This document shows, one piece after another, positions 22,605-34,160 of a stretch of DNA of 64,000 nt (positions within the stretch are counted from its first letter, which is position 1; each line of letters opens with the position of its first letter). Made by a program: the position numbers and the translations under genes. The stretch lies in assembly GCA_028023455.1 (NCBI GenBank), contig JAQFVV010006428.1, positions 1,347,501-1,411,500 of the forward strand, in the 5' to 3' direction. The notes below the pieces were generated by a model. The model did no database searches. It saw nothing but the letters and a program-made list of their open reading frames with translations, and was not told where the DNA came from. The DNA is from Epiperipatus broadwayi. Taxonomy: Eukaryota > Onychophora > Udeonychophora > Euonychophora > Peripatidae.

Positions 22605-24120
22605 ACATTAATATACAACTTCAAGCATCACAGCAAAATTTCACAAATACAGAAAAAATTATCTTCCTTAAAAATCTCTACAAAATCAAGCAAAAGTCCC
22701 TTGCAGAATATATATCCATCAGAAGAGCCAAATGTTTCTTAGCACAACAACACTGCTGGATTTCTTAGCACAACAACACTGCTGGATGAGAGACTACCTC
22801 AGATGGGCACTGGGGTACAATAAAAAACAAATCACTCCCATATCCATTAATACTAATGGAACCAATCTTATTGGCTTTCCAATGATGCAGCACATCAGCA
22901 AACAGTTTTGCCAATTAATGCAAAAGATGGAGCTCCTCCTATATACAGCTGGTTGGATGCTGATGACCCTGGCAAACATGGCATCACAGAAATCCAAATC
23001 AAAAAGAAGATAACATCTCTTCCTGACAGCGTTCATCCTGGCCTTCATGGCCTCCCAAATTTCCTTCTCAAACACCTCAGTCAATTCACTGTGCCAATTA
23101 TTAAAAAAATGATTGATCACCTAGCCTCTGGCAACAGAAACATAACAGATCTTTACCCAGTGGCACTCATGCCTTTTATTAAAAAAGCAAAACCACTAAA
23201 CGACATTAACAGTATCCGGCCAATTTTCATGACCCCATTGCTTATCAAGATAATTGAGTCAGTCATTACAGATCAAATCCAAAATCAAATTCTTAGCCAC
23301 ATCTCATCAAACCAATACGGAAAAAAGGGATCATCAACTTGCATGCTATGTCCAATGTAATTGCACTGTTCAATTACATCAGAGGACATCGTAAATCAAA
23401 ACCTATTGCTGTCCAGCTGGATGTTGCGGCAGCATTTGATTCAGTCCAGATAAACATTCTCCTGGATATTCTGTTAGAATGCGACATTCCAGCCGGGATT
23501 GTACAGATGGTCAGCAATCTGCTCAACAACAGAGAGATTTTTCTCTCTCTTGATGGCAAGATTACACCAGGCTTCAAGACATACAAGTCGATCCCTCAAG
23601 GATCTCCGCTCAGTGCCCTTTTCTTCACAGCATACATCAACCCTCTTCTGACAGATATAGAAAAAAACCTCCCTGGAATTTTCCTTCCCTCTCAATAAAA
23701 ACTTCAATGTATTTGCATATATAGATGACATCATGGTTGTGCTTCCCACCATTAAATACCTTCCCCATCTCATGAACATATTAAACAGAAATACAGTGAA
23801 ACTTGGCCTACAAATAAATTTTAACAAATCTTCCATCTGGAAGATAATGTCTGGTAAACAAATTAACTCTCATTTTCTGCAAAACCCCAAAGATACCTAG
23901 GTTTCCCAATCTACAAAACTCCAACTGCAATGACAAGAGAGATTCAAGATGCAATCCTCCATTCAACTGAAGCCATCACCACTTCACTCTCTAGAGTATA
24001 CCTTTCATTATATGGAAAGGTTGGCCTCCTCAACATGATCATAATGCCAAAAATCTCATATTATCTTCCATTCATTAAAATGTCTAAACAGTTTCAAAAT
24101 AAAATTAACTGATTATGCAC
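22605..24120 (+). pseudogene. LINE ORF2, reverse transcriptase domain (multiple frameshifts)
   Basis: Reverse transcriptase blocks appear in order across different frames: GLHGLPNFLLKHL (about 23040), PVALMPFIKKAKPLNDINSIRPI (about 23160-23228), the catalytic block VQLDVAAAFDSV (about 23410-23445), IPQGSPLSALFF (about 23590), FAYIDDIMVVL (about 23707-23740, the metal-binding DD), INFNKSS (about 23815) and RYLGFPIYKT (about 23893). A short direct duplication (ttagcacaacaacactgctgg) occurs at 22738-22790. Frames change at roughly 23000, 23350, 23695 and 23880. The catalytic aspartates survive, so decay is moderate. Confidence 0.85.
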
Positions 24121-24959
24121 CAAACTTGAGAAGAAGGACAGTTGCTATTAGCCTGCGAGGTATCCAATGACCATGCAGGTTCAATGGACTGTCATTCCAC
24201 TCAATACAAGCAATCATTTTACAGAAAACCCACAACACTCTATATAATCTGATCCTCTCCTGCGGATATTCTAACATTATTAAAAAAATTACACCGACAT
24301 ATCGTCCTCCACCCTCTTCCAGTTCATGGATAGCATCCCTAATAGAACACCTACAACTTTATAACCCGATAATGCCCTTTAACCTTAACCAAAAAATCAC
24401 CTTATGGGAAGCATACAATATAATCAACTATAATCAACAACTCATTAAAACCAGCCTAAAAGTAACCAACCAAAGATTTATTACACACTTCAAAAGATGG
24501 AGTCTGGAACCCAAATTCCTTGACTTCATCATTAAAATAAATCTTAATGCGCTACCCATGAATTGGTTTCTTTATCACCGAAGAAGTTTTACCAGCATTG
24601 ACCCTATATGTGGTCTGTGTGTTCATGAAGATGAAACCATAGACCATATTATACACCAGTGCCCAAGACTTAAAACTCTGAAAAATGTAATTATAATCAA
24701 TTCCAGCATCAGACCTGATATGATTTTCTCACTTGAAAATGCCATTCATAATGGATTTTTTTCAATAATAAGGCTTTCTACCTTTGTCCTTTATTCCATA
24801 TGGATAGTGAGATGCAAAAGTCTCATGGAATTACCCCCACCACAAATCATACCATTGTTTTATCAAACGCTCAAAAAAATCAAGAAACATGACCAGCTCC
24901 TTGCCTCCAGTAAAATCTTTGATGACACCTGGTCTTTAACTGCTCTTTCCTTTTCCTGA
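24121..24959 (+). pseudogene. LINE ORF2 C-terminus with CCHC zinc finger
   Basis: A 195-codon open stretch (24372-24959) contains PICGLCVHEDETIDHIIHQC at about 24600-24660. This is the C-x2-C-x-H-type finger found after the reverse transcriptase in many LINEs, preceded by NALPMNWFLYHRR. It is thought to help bind target or template. The stop at 24959 is probably the natural end of ORF2. The part between 24120 and 24372 is broken by stops. Confidence 0.75.
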
Positions 24960-25259
24960 TTATCAATTCCAACCTACCCAGCATTATAGAATAGTCAATT
25001 ATAAAAGAAAATATTCATGTTTATATTTAAAATGCTAATACCATTAAACAAGTTCTTAGAATCTCTTCACTATACCTAACCACATAAGAGTATAACAATT
25101 GTTCTCTCATAACATAATCTAGCCAGATGACACATAGAACATTATATAATCATATTATTGTACAATTTATTCATTTATTTATTCTTTATTAGTATGGAAT
25201 CACTATTTATTGTTAATAAAAATTTTATTGAAATGTACAGGAGAATAATCCATTTATAC

Positions 25260-25735
25260 ATACATATGTGAGGGATGGGCAGACCTTTTACACACTATTT
25301 ATATAAATTAATGCATTGTACAGGCTTAAACTTGCATTTATATATGTAATATATGCGAGATTTGAACTCAGACTTTTTCACGACCCACTACTCTCAGTGC
25401 CATCTCATATTGCTGACCCACCTGATCACACACATATTGAAAAGATATGAAATGGAAGGCGGAAGAGTTGTGAGTTGGAATAGTTTGAAGCCTGTCCATT
25501 AAAGTATGAAGATGGCTATCTTAATTTAAAGCTGAGCGCTGATTGTATATATGTATGAGGATAGTAATCTAAACCAACTGATGATTGCTGGTTTAGCATG
25601 AAATACATATATTGATGATTATTTATTTTTTCAACATGTGTGTGATCAGGTTGGTCAGCAATATGAGATGGCACTGAGAGTAGTCAGTCGTGTGAACATC
25701 TGAGTTCGAATCCCGCATATATAACATACTTTAAC
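25260..25735. mobile_element. Hammerhead repeat family A, inverted pair
   Basis: A minus fragment (25260-25446, same tail as 18570-18690) ends just before its hammerhead. A plus fragment (25447-25735) starts in the block upstream of its hammerhead (atggaaggcggaagagttgtg). The inversion point again falls at the ribozyme. The plus end carries a good polymerase III B box, GTTCGAATCCC at about 25704-25714, in a tRNA-like context. Confidence 0.65.
25573..25616 (+). ncRNA. Hammerhead ribozyme motif, family A copy 5 (sense in P4HA intron)
   Basis: ACCAA 25573-25577, CUGAUGA 25578-25584, stem II UGCU-GGUUU-AGCA, GAAA 25600-25603, AUACAUAU 25603-25610, cleavage A 25611, UUGAU 25612-25616. The core is complete and four of five stem I pairs are kept. 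It is in the same orientation as P4HA transcription. Confidence 0.65.
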
Positions 25736-25942
25736 AAATTGTAAATACAAAATTTAATGACTTATTTTAAATAGGGATTGATTATCGATAAACAACTACA
25801 ATTTGTAATAAAAAATTTTACTGTCATGATAACAAAATAAATACGGAAAACTTATTGTTACAAGAACATTAATGGGAGGGAATGGATTTGGAATGCTCCT
25901 GATTTATAATTGCATTAAAATTGGGATTCAATTCATAAGGAG

Positions 25943-27450
25943 CTATATAGAACTGGCTTCTAAATTTTCATCTGCTATTTACGATTTAATAGTGCTCTTT
26001 GCATTTTTTATTAAAGAAAATGTAGTTTCATAGGTATGTGATCCAAAAAATGCCAAATATTTCTGTGCATTATCCAAAATATTTTTAAACATTTCTGGAT
26101 TTAAAGAAATATAAAAGTTCGTTGTTTTTTCAGTAAATGTTTTTTTTTTAATATTAAACTTGATTGCAAATTTATCAGTTCCAACTGGATATACAATGGT
26201 ACATCATTGACATTAATTAAAAGTAAATGGTAGGTTTCCTTTTAATAGATCTTTAGAAATTCTGTGAAAATCTTTAAATCTTCTAGTTAAATCATTGAAT
26301 AAATCACTTATTATTGCCTCATAGTTTTTTTAAATCGGCACTCTCTAGGTTGTTTCGCTTTTTTTGCAAGATTAGAAACTGAATGAACTGTTGTTGTTTT
26401 TTATAAATTGTTGTCAAAATAATTTTGGTATTGGCAAAAATGATGTGACATTTGAATACATTTCATAAGTAAATAATTATTTACATTGTAACGATAAATT
26501 TAATTCATTTTTATATATTAATAGAGAAGAAAAAGTTGTTCAGCCATTGTTCATCCTTTAATTCACAAAATTTGTTAAGCTTGCCTTTAACATTTAAGAA
26601 GTTAACAATTTTATCCACTAATCATGAAATACAAGACTTAATTATCTTATGTTTTTATTGTACAGAATATTGATAAAGTCACATTCAAATTCTTTCAAAA
26701 ATGTTATGCATCATTTGTAATATATAGCTATTCCTAAAATACAGTTAACTAATTTCATTACAACCAATATAACAAGTGCTTCAGTTTTAAACTATTTTGC
26801 GCTCGATGAATTATACAATATAAAAAATATTTCTTTTCTTAGAATATGCTTTATTTCATTGCTTACTTTTTTTAATAATCCAGTGTTTTTTATTTTTATC
26901 AAACTATACCTATCCATTGTGATGTTGATAATTTTGGCCCACTTTACATTATTATGCGGGTTATAAAAAAAGGTTTGCCAGTATTATGTCTTTCTTAGGT
27001 CATGCAGAATGTAATTCCTTTATAATATCAAATCTATTGCTTATACCTGGAATAAAGATTAAAAGTTGCCTCTTATTGGTAATATAAAATGACTGAATAA
27101 AGCCAGTGCATATTAGGTACAATCTTTCACTTTTAATTTGAAGTGATCACATAAATTGCTTGAAATATTATCAGTTTTACAAGAGTAATTCATGAGTAAT
27201 TAGTCAGTGTTTTAATCAGGACATAACTAAACAATATCTATTAAGCATTCCTCTACAAATTCCCTGTCAGAAAATGATTTGCATGTTTTTTTTTTCAATA
27301 TTATGTGCAATGATGTAACTAGATTTTGTCAAAGCTCTATCATTATTTGAAAGATTTTTCTGCTTCTATTTTATTTGTTTTGATGAAAATAGTTTAAATT
27401 TGTCAAAATCTTACAAATCAAACAATGACTTTTACTATTATATTTGCAAT
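25943..27450 (-). pseudogene. hAT-type transposase relic (ZBED/GTF2IRD2-like)
   Basis: Read on the minus strand, fragments follow the order of domesticated-type hAT transposases. CLICKILTN (about 27420) matches a BED-like zinc finger and ALTKSSYIIAHNIEKK (about 27340-27295) the post-finger helix. ITNKRQLLIFIPGISNRFDIIKEL (about 27080-27010) matches the LA-LLVF-RGI-E-F-I-EEL stretch. WAKIINITMDRYSLI (about 26945-26900) corresponds to the W...GICTDGAPSM motif with its catalytic Asp context. DLFNDLTRRFKDFHRISKDL (about 26310-26245) comes next, then the dimerisation end AQKYLAFFGSHTYE-TFSLIKNAKS...ADENL (26075-25955), stop at 25943. Many stops and frameshifts make it a pseudogene. The terminal inverted repeats were not found. 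Confidence 0.7.
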
Positions 27451-29589
27451 TTTTCTGTTTTCCAGGAAATCAAGAAATTGAATTTGCATTTTTCACATTC
27501 TACTGAAAAATTTTGTTACCTTTTTTATTTTTACTATTTTAAAATTCTTGTATGTTTTTTTAATATTTTAATTTAAAAAAATGTCAGGATAATCTTCTTA
27601 AACTCTATTGTATATTTGGTGATCTCAAAGTTTGTGAGATTACTTTGAAAAAATATTACGATGGTCTAAAAACTTGATTTTTTGGAAAGTTTGTGATTAT
27701 TTTTTGATAGTAATTGTGTAATAATTATTAGAAATCAAAATCTATATTATTAAATAATTATTTTTTAAAGAAATATTTTATTTTTAAGTATCAGAGATTA
27801 TATTTTTTTGAATAATGTTATCATAAAAATTACAGTCACAGAAAATACAAGTGTCTAGAAATGTCATCGTTAAACAGTTTGTTATATTTTGCAATGTTAT
27901 AAAAATTACAAAATAATTTAAACTTTTAATGCATAAATTGGTAGATTTACTAGATATTAAAAATAATTCATTCAGATTTTTAATATAAACTTCAAACAAG
28001 ATTTTGTTCATTTTGCAAATTGAATATGCTCCACCTGAAATCTGATGATGAAACAACAATTTATTGTAATTAAAATTTAACTTTTAAAGGAATTCTAAAA
28101 ATTTAATGTGATTTTTTTAAAAAATATTTAATTTTTAACAAAAATATTTATCAAATGAGTTTAAATTTATTATATTCTGATAAATAATAATGGTTTAATA
28201 TTAAAGTGAAAGTTTAAAGTAAGTTAGAACAAAGAAGTCTGTCTGCATATAGGAGGGTTAAATATTTCAACATCCAATTGTCTTTAAAAATGTGGTATTC
28301 AGCAACAATTTTTTCTTTAATTGGCTCATTTTATGGGCTATAAATTATATTAAAAGAAAAATTCTAATAATTAGAAAAAGCATAAAGTTCCATATAAAAT
28401 ACCACACAACAATAGTATTTTTTAGTAAAAAATCACTAAACCAAAGGAACTTTGTTTGATCAATGCTAAAATAATACTTAGGAAATAATACACTTTGATG
28501 TATGCATAGTATCACCTGGTTAACTGCACCCCATACTTCTCCACCCTAATAATTTGTAACTAGGATTCAACAAATAAGTATGCATGGTGTGTTTGCTATT
28601 TGCAGCAAATAGTATTGTATTGGTATGAAATCAATGTTACTTTAAGACCACCATTCCTGTATCACATGCATAAAAATGTGTTATTGAAACCACATCAGAA
28701 TATTAATTTTCACTGCCTATGTTCTCAGTAAACTATTTTCCCAGACATTAATGATATCATTGTCTCTTTATCTATTGCTGGTAACTATACAAAGTCGCCA
28801 GTTTTCTCATCTCCTCACAATTGTATGGATTTTGTCTTCTTATGCATTTATGCAGTAGGCTGGATGTAGACCAGATGCCAGATGTAGCCCATGGGTTGGC
28901 AATTTCCCAAAGCTGTTCTCAACAATCTCTTATTTTCTGAACATTCTATAATAAGCAATTAAAGTATCTCACTAATGTATATATATATACATAAGTCAAA
29001 AATTAAAAACAACAACAACAACAAACTCAAATTCTTACCATCTATTAATGGGAAGCCAAATAAATACATTCATTTTTTATTATAGTTTTTATATTACTGT
29101 ATTATTAATTCGTTTTCAGAAAATTTTACAAAACTCTAGATATTCAGTTTTTCTTAATGAACTTTTTTTAATTATTTTACTTTTATATATTTTTTTGTCT
29201 GAATGGAAAATTTGGGAAATTAATACTATTTTTAACGTCAATAATTTTTCTTGTACTAATCTGAATTATCTTCCCATAAAAACCAATTTGAAAGTTGTTA
29301 ACTCTGATTTGTTGAACATTATTAAAGATTAAAAATATCAATCATTATAATGATTTTTTTTACGAGTTATGGTCTCTCTAGTTTTGCATTAATGTATGTA
29401 TATTCTACATCTCTCAATTCGAGGATAATTTCAGGTTTGATTCGTTAAGAACTTTACAATCTCTAAAAAGATGTAAACTATGTTTAGTCAAAACACAATC
29501 TAATTTTGACAAATCCATTTACTTCAAAGCTAATCACCACTCAATCCTTTTTTCTTTTCAAAATATGCATCACATATAACCATATAATT
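27451..29589. other. Non-coding intron sequence
   Basis: No recognisable gene. The minus ORF at 28059-27784 and the plus ORF at 29048-29332 are hydrophobic, AT-driven and without motifs. The first may be untranslated sequence of the hAT element. Confidence 0.3.
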
Positions 29590-29664
29590 CTACAATTAAA
29601 ACACTTCCTCTTTTCTTGTCAAAAATTTTATTTGTTATATATATATATAAATTTATTATAAATA

Positions 29665-30128
29665 ATAAAAAAAGCTTGTTTAGAGCTAATTAGCTATGCT
29701 CTTAATTTTACATATTTGTAAGTGCAAGCTTTATATAAGTCATGTGACATCTGACTTTTTATTATTACTATTATTATTTTTCTGTTGGGGCTTTGGTAAA
29801 TTAAATGGCTAAGCCTACTAATATATGGAGTATTTGAATGAAGTTCAGGCCCATATGATTTTTTCAGTTGGAGAGCTGACTTTAAAGACATGTAGATGTC
29901 TAAAAGTTTCAGATCTTCTTATAACAATTAACTTTTAGATAAATGCTTACTTGAGTTGGTTTTTTGAATCTAATGTCCCAACTCATCACTGAAGAGACCC
30001 ATAGGTTGAAACCGGTTGGGAGATGGGGACAATCCAAGATAAAAATGATTTGAATGCCTTCTCTTGTAGTAGCATTTATCATTAAAAAAAAGCTTGTTTA
30101 GAGCTAATTAGCATGCTCTTAATTATAT
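29665..30128 (+). mobile_element. Hammerhead repeat family D inserted into the inverted repeat
   Basis: The element interrupts the left arm of the inverted repeat. It has direct terminal repeats: aagcttgtttagagctaa begins at 29672 and again at 30090, 418 bp apart. Internal sequence shares gtcatgtgacatctgac and the tatatgga-tat/tcag block with family B. It has one hammerhead-like motif at 29982-30024. Direct repeats plus a ribozyme fit a retrozyme-like insertion of one unit and a bit. It has no ORF. Confidence 0.65.
29982..30024 (+). ncRNA. Hammerhead-like motif, family D
   Basis: CUGAAGA 29989-29995, stem II GACC-CAUA-GGUU 29996-30007 (four pairs, one G-U), GAAA 30008-30011, palindromic stem III ACCGGU 30011-30016, cleavage base U 30017. 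Core and stem II are good, while stem I (CUCAUCA with GGGAGAU) has mismatches. It is sense to the P4HA intron. Confidence 0.6.
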
Positions 30129-31031
30129 ATATATATATACTTGTTCCAAGTTTCAACTAGTTTTACTTTATAGTCATTTTCAAGGATCTAGAAAAAACAT
30201 ATTACATCATAACAAACTTCACATAATAAAACCAAAAGGACCAAAAAAATATCAAAACAATATAAAAAACACACAAAAAATATAAACCCCATAAAAATTA
30301 AAATAAATAAAATACATTAAAATCAATTAAATTAAAACATAAAATATACACCACACTTACTTGACTCCCTTCTCAAAAAAGTTTCCCTTTTTACATTTTC
30401 TTTTATCCAAAATCCAATTGTTACAATAAAACACTTATTTCCTTCTTCTTTCTTATATACTTCAAAATTATATTTATTTTCAAAAATAATTCTTTATGCA
30501 TTACTTATCCAATTCTATTTAAAACAGGTTTATATCTTTTTATATATAAACTCTCTTTTACCATTCTTTCTTTATATAATCTAACCTCTCCAACATTTTA
30601 ATATATAGATTTTAAGATTAAAATGTTGGAGGGGGTTAGATTATATAAAGAATGGTAAAAGAGTTTATATATAAAAAAAATATAAACCTGTTTTAAATAG
30701 AATTGGATAAGTAATGCATAAATAATTATTTTTGAAAATAAATATAATTTTGAAGTATATAAGAAAGAAGAAAAATAAGTGTTTTATTGTAACTATTGGA
30801 TTTTGGATAAAAGAAAATGTAAAAAGGGAAAGTTTTTTGAGAAGGGAGTCAAGTAAGTGTGGTGTATATTTTATGTTTTAATTTAATTGATTTTAATGTT
30901 TTTTATTTATTTTAATTTTCATGGGGTTTATATATTTTTTGTATGTTTTTTATATTGTTTTGATATTTTTTTGGTCTTTTTGGTTTTATTATGTGAAGTT
31001 TGTTATAATGTAATATGTTTTTTCTAGATCC

Positions 31032-31073
31032 TTGAAAATGACTATAGAGTAAAAATAGTTGAAACATTGGAAC
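31032..31073 (+). ncRNA. Decayed hammerhead-like motif in PLE-like arm
   Basis: The order UUGAAAA, stem GACUAU...AUAGUU (31040-31061), GAAA (31061-31064), CAUUGG follows a hammerhead, but the first core is UUGAAAA rather than CUGANGA. The mirror copy is at about 30141-30182 on the minus strand. Probably inactive. Confidence 0.35.
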
Positions 31074-31254
31074 ACAAGTGGATATATATATATATATACA
31101 TAACAAATAAAGTTTTTGATAAAAAAAGAGGAAGTGTTTTAATTATAGAATCTAGTTTTGCTATATATGTATTTATCTTAATGAAAAAAATATCATAAAA
31201 TATATGTTTTACTCCTCTGCAATATACATTTTTGTTTTATTTATGTCAATCACC

Positions 31255-31680
31255 ATATCAAATTTGCTCATAGTAATTATCATATTTCAAGTGCTTACCA
31301 AATCTAACATTAAACTCTTCTATGACAGTTTTTAAGCATTGCTTGGTCTGATCAAAAGTATTTTCTATATTCAAGTAAATTTGTCTAATCTTCATTACAA
31401 TGAGAACGTGTTGGGCATAAATATGAATTATCTGGATTTGGTATCTTCCATTTATTTGAATAACAATTCTTGCTACTTTGTTGATATATACCATTATTCT
31501 CCACAGTATTGCATTGAAAAATTGTAATAAAATCTATTCTCCTTCTGCAGTTAATCTTTGTGCTTTGTTCTAAAACTAAATGCCTGCTTTTTAAATCAAG
31601 TGTCCTCATTTTTTTTTCTAATGTCACAAAATTATATAATATCTCATTCAATATGTTTTTTTTAATGTTCTTCATTCATG
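31255..31680 (-). pseudogene. RTE-type LINE endonuclease fragment
   Basis: The minus strand reads VARIVIQINGRYQIQIIHIYAQH..., DEE-like spacer, IYLNIENTFDQTKQ and VIEEFNVRFGK. This follows the central part of RTE/CR1-like LINE endonucleases (I-V-YAP-T...Y--I---L-Q-K...ILGDFNA-IG). The catalytic GDFN has become EEFN and stops interrupt upstream, so it is a dead 5'-truncated or rearranged fragment. No reverse transcriptase lies next to it. Confidence 0.55.
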
Positions 31681-33004
31681 TGAAAGTGATCTGCAGTTGC
31701 GGGCTTTTAAATAAAATATCATTGTATGACAGCCTGAGACTTTAATAAGAGGATTCTTAGCACCCCTCAACTTGTCTCACTAACCACTGTCTTCATGATG
31801 ACTATATATTTGCCTGAGCATAAAGATTATAATTCAATTTATTTTCTGCCATTTTTGGATATCTTAATTAAAACATGTGAGATCATTCACATACACATTT
31901 ATCCTCATATTTCAGGAAACTTAAGTGATATTTCAGTCAAGAAGTACCAGACAATTAGGTTAGGGATGGGGAAAATAATGTTCTTCATCTTAAACTTGCA
32001 GATGAAAAGTTGGTAAATTCCCACATTCAGCTTACAATAGTCATGAAAACATGTTGGTGATTAGGCCATTTTTATGTTTTTTTACTAAATAAATAATTAC
32101 ATAATAATGTCAACTATTACCACAAAAATGTATGGAGTGGTCATTAATTTATTGAGCACACAGAGAGCTCATGTAAATAAGATGTGATATGTTGGACTAT
32201 TCCCATCATTTATGAATGAATGTTGAATGTATAGAAAATTTTAAACTTTATTTAAACTTTCCAAATACAAACAACTTGTTAGTAATAACACACAAATAGA
32301 CAATACAGGTTAGCAATAAACAGTATTCAATGCACTTTAAAATTCATAATAATCAAGCATACTTTGCTGATAGAGGGAACCTTCTGAACCATGACACAAC
32401 AAGTTAAAAATTTTAAATCTTTGTATTTTAACATCAGAATAATCTGTTTGTAGGGGATAGTATTTTACAAATCATTCTTTATTTTATCATTTCCCCTTGT
32501 TATTAATAAATTTATTAACCATTATTCCAGTGAACTTAATTAAGATTACAATAATTTATTTTCTCTTGTTCATAAATAACAGTATTCTACAATCCCAAAG
32601 CTAGTTCACACCAATAATAGGAAATATAAGTGTGTGTGCATGTAACATCAATATAATTATTTTTAGGTTTAGGATCATTAGTTACCTTTAAAGTTCACTC
32701 ACTTTATAGTAAAAATATTATGATAACTGTTTTATTAATGGCCAGTATTGTTATGGTTCGAGATGGCTCAAAATTGAACTTGAGTACTAAAGCTACAGCA
32801 TAGGGGAGATAGGAGATCTTTTCATGCCCACAATGTGTCATGTCATGATGACATCATACTGAAAGTAATAATCCTACATTTTTCAGTGGCAATGATGTCA
32901 TAGTTGACATCATATCATCATAAATGATATCATATTGAAATAAATAATCAGACATTTTTAAGTTATTGTCCACATTTGTTTATGGCAACAGCTATTTTTT
33001 TTAT
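31681..33004. other. Non-coding intron sequence
   Basis: No gene recognised. A local cluster of gatgtcat/atgacatcat words at 32840-32940 gives small inverted repeats. Confidence 0.3.
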
Positions 33005-34160
33005 TGTGTTCGAAAATTTTTACTGCAGATCTCCATTATCTGTGGTAATATTTAATACAAAAAATTTGTTTTTAACATGTAAATTTCTGTTATAAATTAC
33101 ATGGTAAGTGTCATGGGAATATAGTTAATGTATTTGTATCCAAATTATTTGAAAATCATAATCATTTATTGTTTGTTTTATGTATATTTAAATAATTATT
33201 TTTTGATTAATGGCATCATTCTTAAAACTTGTCTTATTTTTTTAAAAATTGTTCAAAATTACTTAAAAGTCAAAATCATTTACTGTCTGTTTGGTACATG
33301 TGTAATAATCAAAATAAATTTAATAAAAGTGTAATAAGTAATATACCTTTTATTTTATAATTTTTGGTTTAATTTCTTTATAAAAAACGATAGCCATTTT
33401 ATGAAAATCCCAGCATACTTTGCAATCAAGTGGTTTCATTTTTGGAGGGAAACATTTTACTGCAGCTCTCCATTTTCTGTGGTAATATTTAGTAGGAAAA
33501 GTTTGGTTTTAACACATAAATTTCTGTTATATATTACATGGTAAGTGGTGTAGGAATATAGTTAATGTATTTTTATCCAAATTCTTTCAAAATCATAATC
33601 ATTTACTGTTTATTTTGTGTATATTTAAATAACTATTTTTCGGATTCATTCTTAAAACTTTTTTTTAAAGTTGTTCAAAATTGATCAAAAAACAAAATCA
33701 TTTACGGTTTATTTGGTGTCTGTGTAATAATTAATATGTGTTTTTTTTGTAATTTTTGTTTTGATTTCTTTATAAAATAGACGTTTATTAGCAGTTTTAT
33801 GAAAATCCCAGCATACTTTGCAATCAAGTGGTTTTATTTTTAAAGCAAAATTTTTTACTGCAGATCTTCATTTTCTGTGGTAATATTTAATAAGAAAAGT
33901 TTGTTTGTAACTTGTACATTTCTGTTATATATTACATGGTAAGTGCTGAACACATAAATTTCTGTTTAGTGTCATAGGAATACAGTTAATGTATTTTTCA
34001 TGTTTATTTAAAGTAACTATTTTTTTTAAGAAATGGCATCATTCTTAAAAGTTATTTTTTAAAAGTGTCATAGGAATATAGTTAATGTATTTTTATACAA
34101 ATTACTTAAAAATCAAAATCATTTATTGTTCGTTTGATGTATATTTAAACTATATTGTAT
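33005..34160. repeat. Satellite-like tandem array, about three units of roughly 400-440 bp
   Basis: The unit beginning tttactgcag-tct-catt occurs at about 33017, 33456 and 33855. Each is followed by tctgtggtaatattta, a tttctgttat-attacatggtaagtg block, ggaatatagttaatgta and aatcatttat-gttt. Later units have internal deletions and local duplications (for example the second acacataaatttctgtt at 33950). There is no ORF or ribozyme core that I can see. Confidence 0.75.

Larger units (their letters stand above)
18935..25255 (+). mobile_element. Non-LTR retrotransposon (LINE), nearly full length, inactive
   Basis: The element has, in order, an ORF1 with a CCHC zinc knuckle, a long low-complexity linker, an apurinic endonuclease, a reverse transcriptase and a C-terminal CCHC zinc finger. 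At least six frame changes and stops break it. No RNase H domain is seen. The order and the C-terminal C-x2-C...H...C finger are typical of endonuclease-type LINEs, but I cannot assign a clade with confidence. Both sides are family A hammerhead repeats. The 3' end is about 25255, before gtgagggatgggcagacc of the next repeat. Its codon use is more GC-rich than the flanking intron. Confidence 0.85.
29590..31140. mobile_element. Large inverted repeat resembling Penelope-type terminal sequence
   Basis: Arms run from about 29600 to 30605 (minus the insertion at 29665-30128) and from 30612 to 31140. Matching blocks include acttcctctttt-ttgtcaaaaa (29603) with tttttgataaaaaaagaggaagt (31112), ttgttccaagtttcaacta (30142) with its complement (31057-31075), and gggagtcaagtaagtgtggtgtat (30844). 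The centre near 30608 is ttaatatatagattttaag. The block ctatagagt...gttgaaac-ttggaac (31043-31073) resembles the hammerhead-bearing terminal segment of PLEs. No protein is encoded. Confidence 0.6.
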
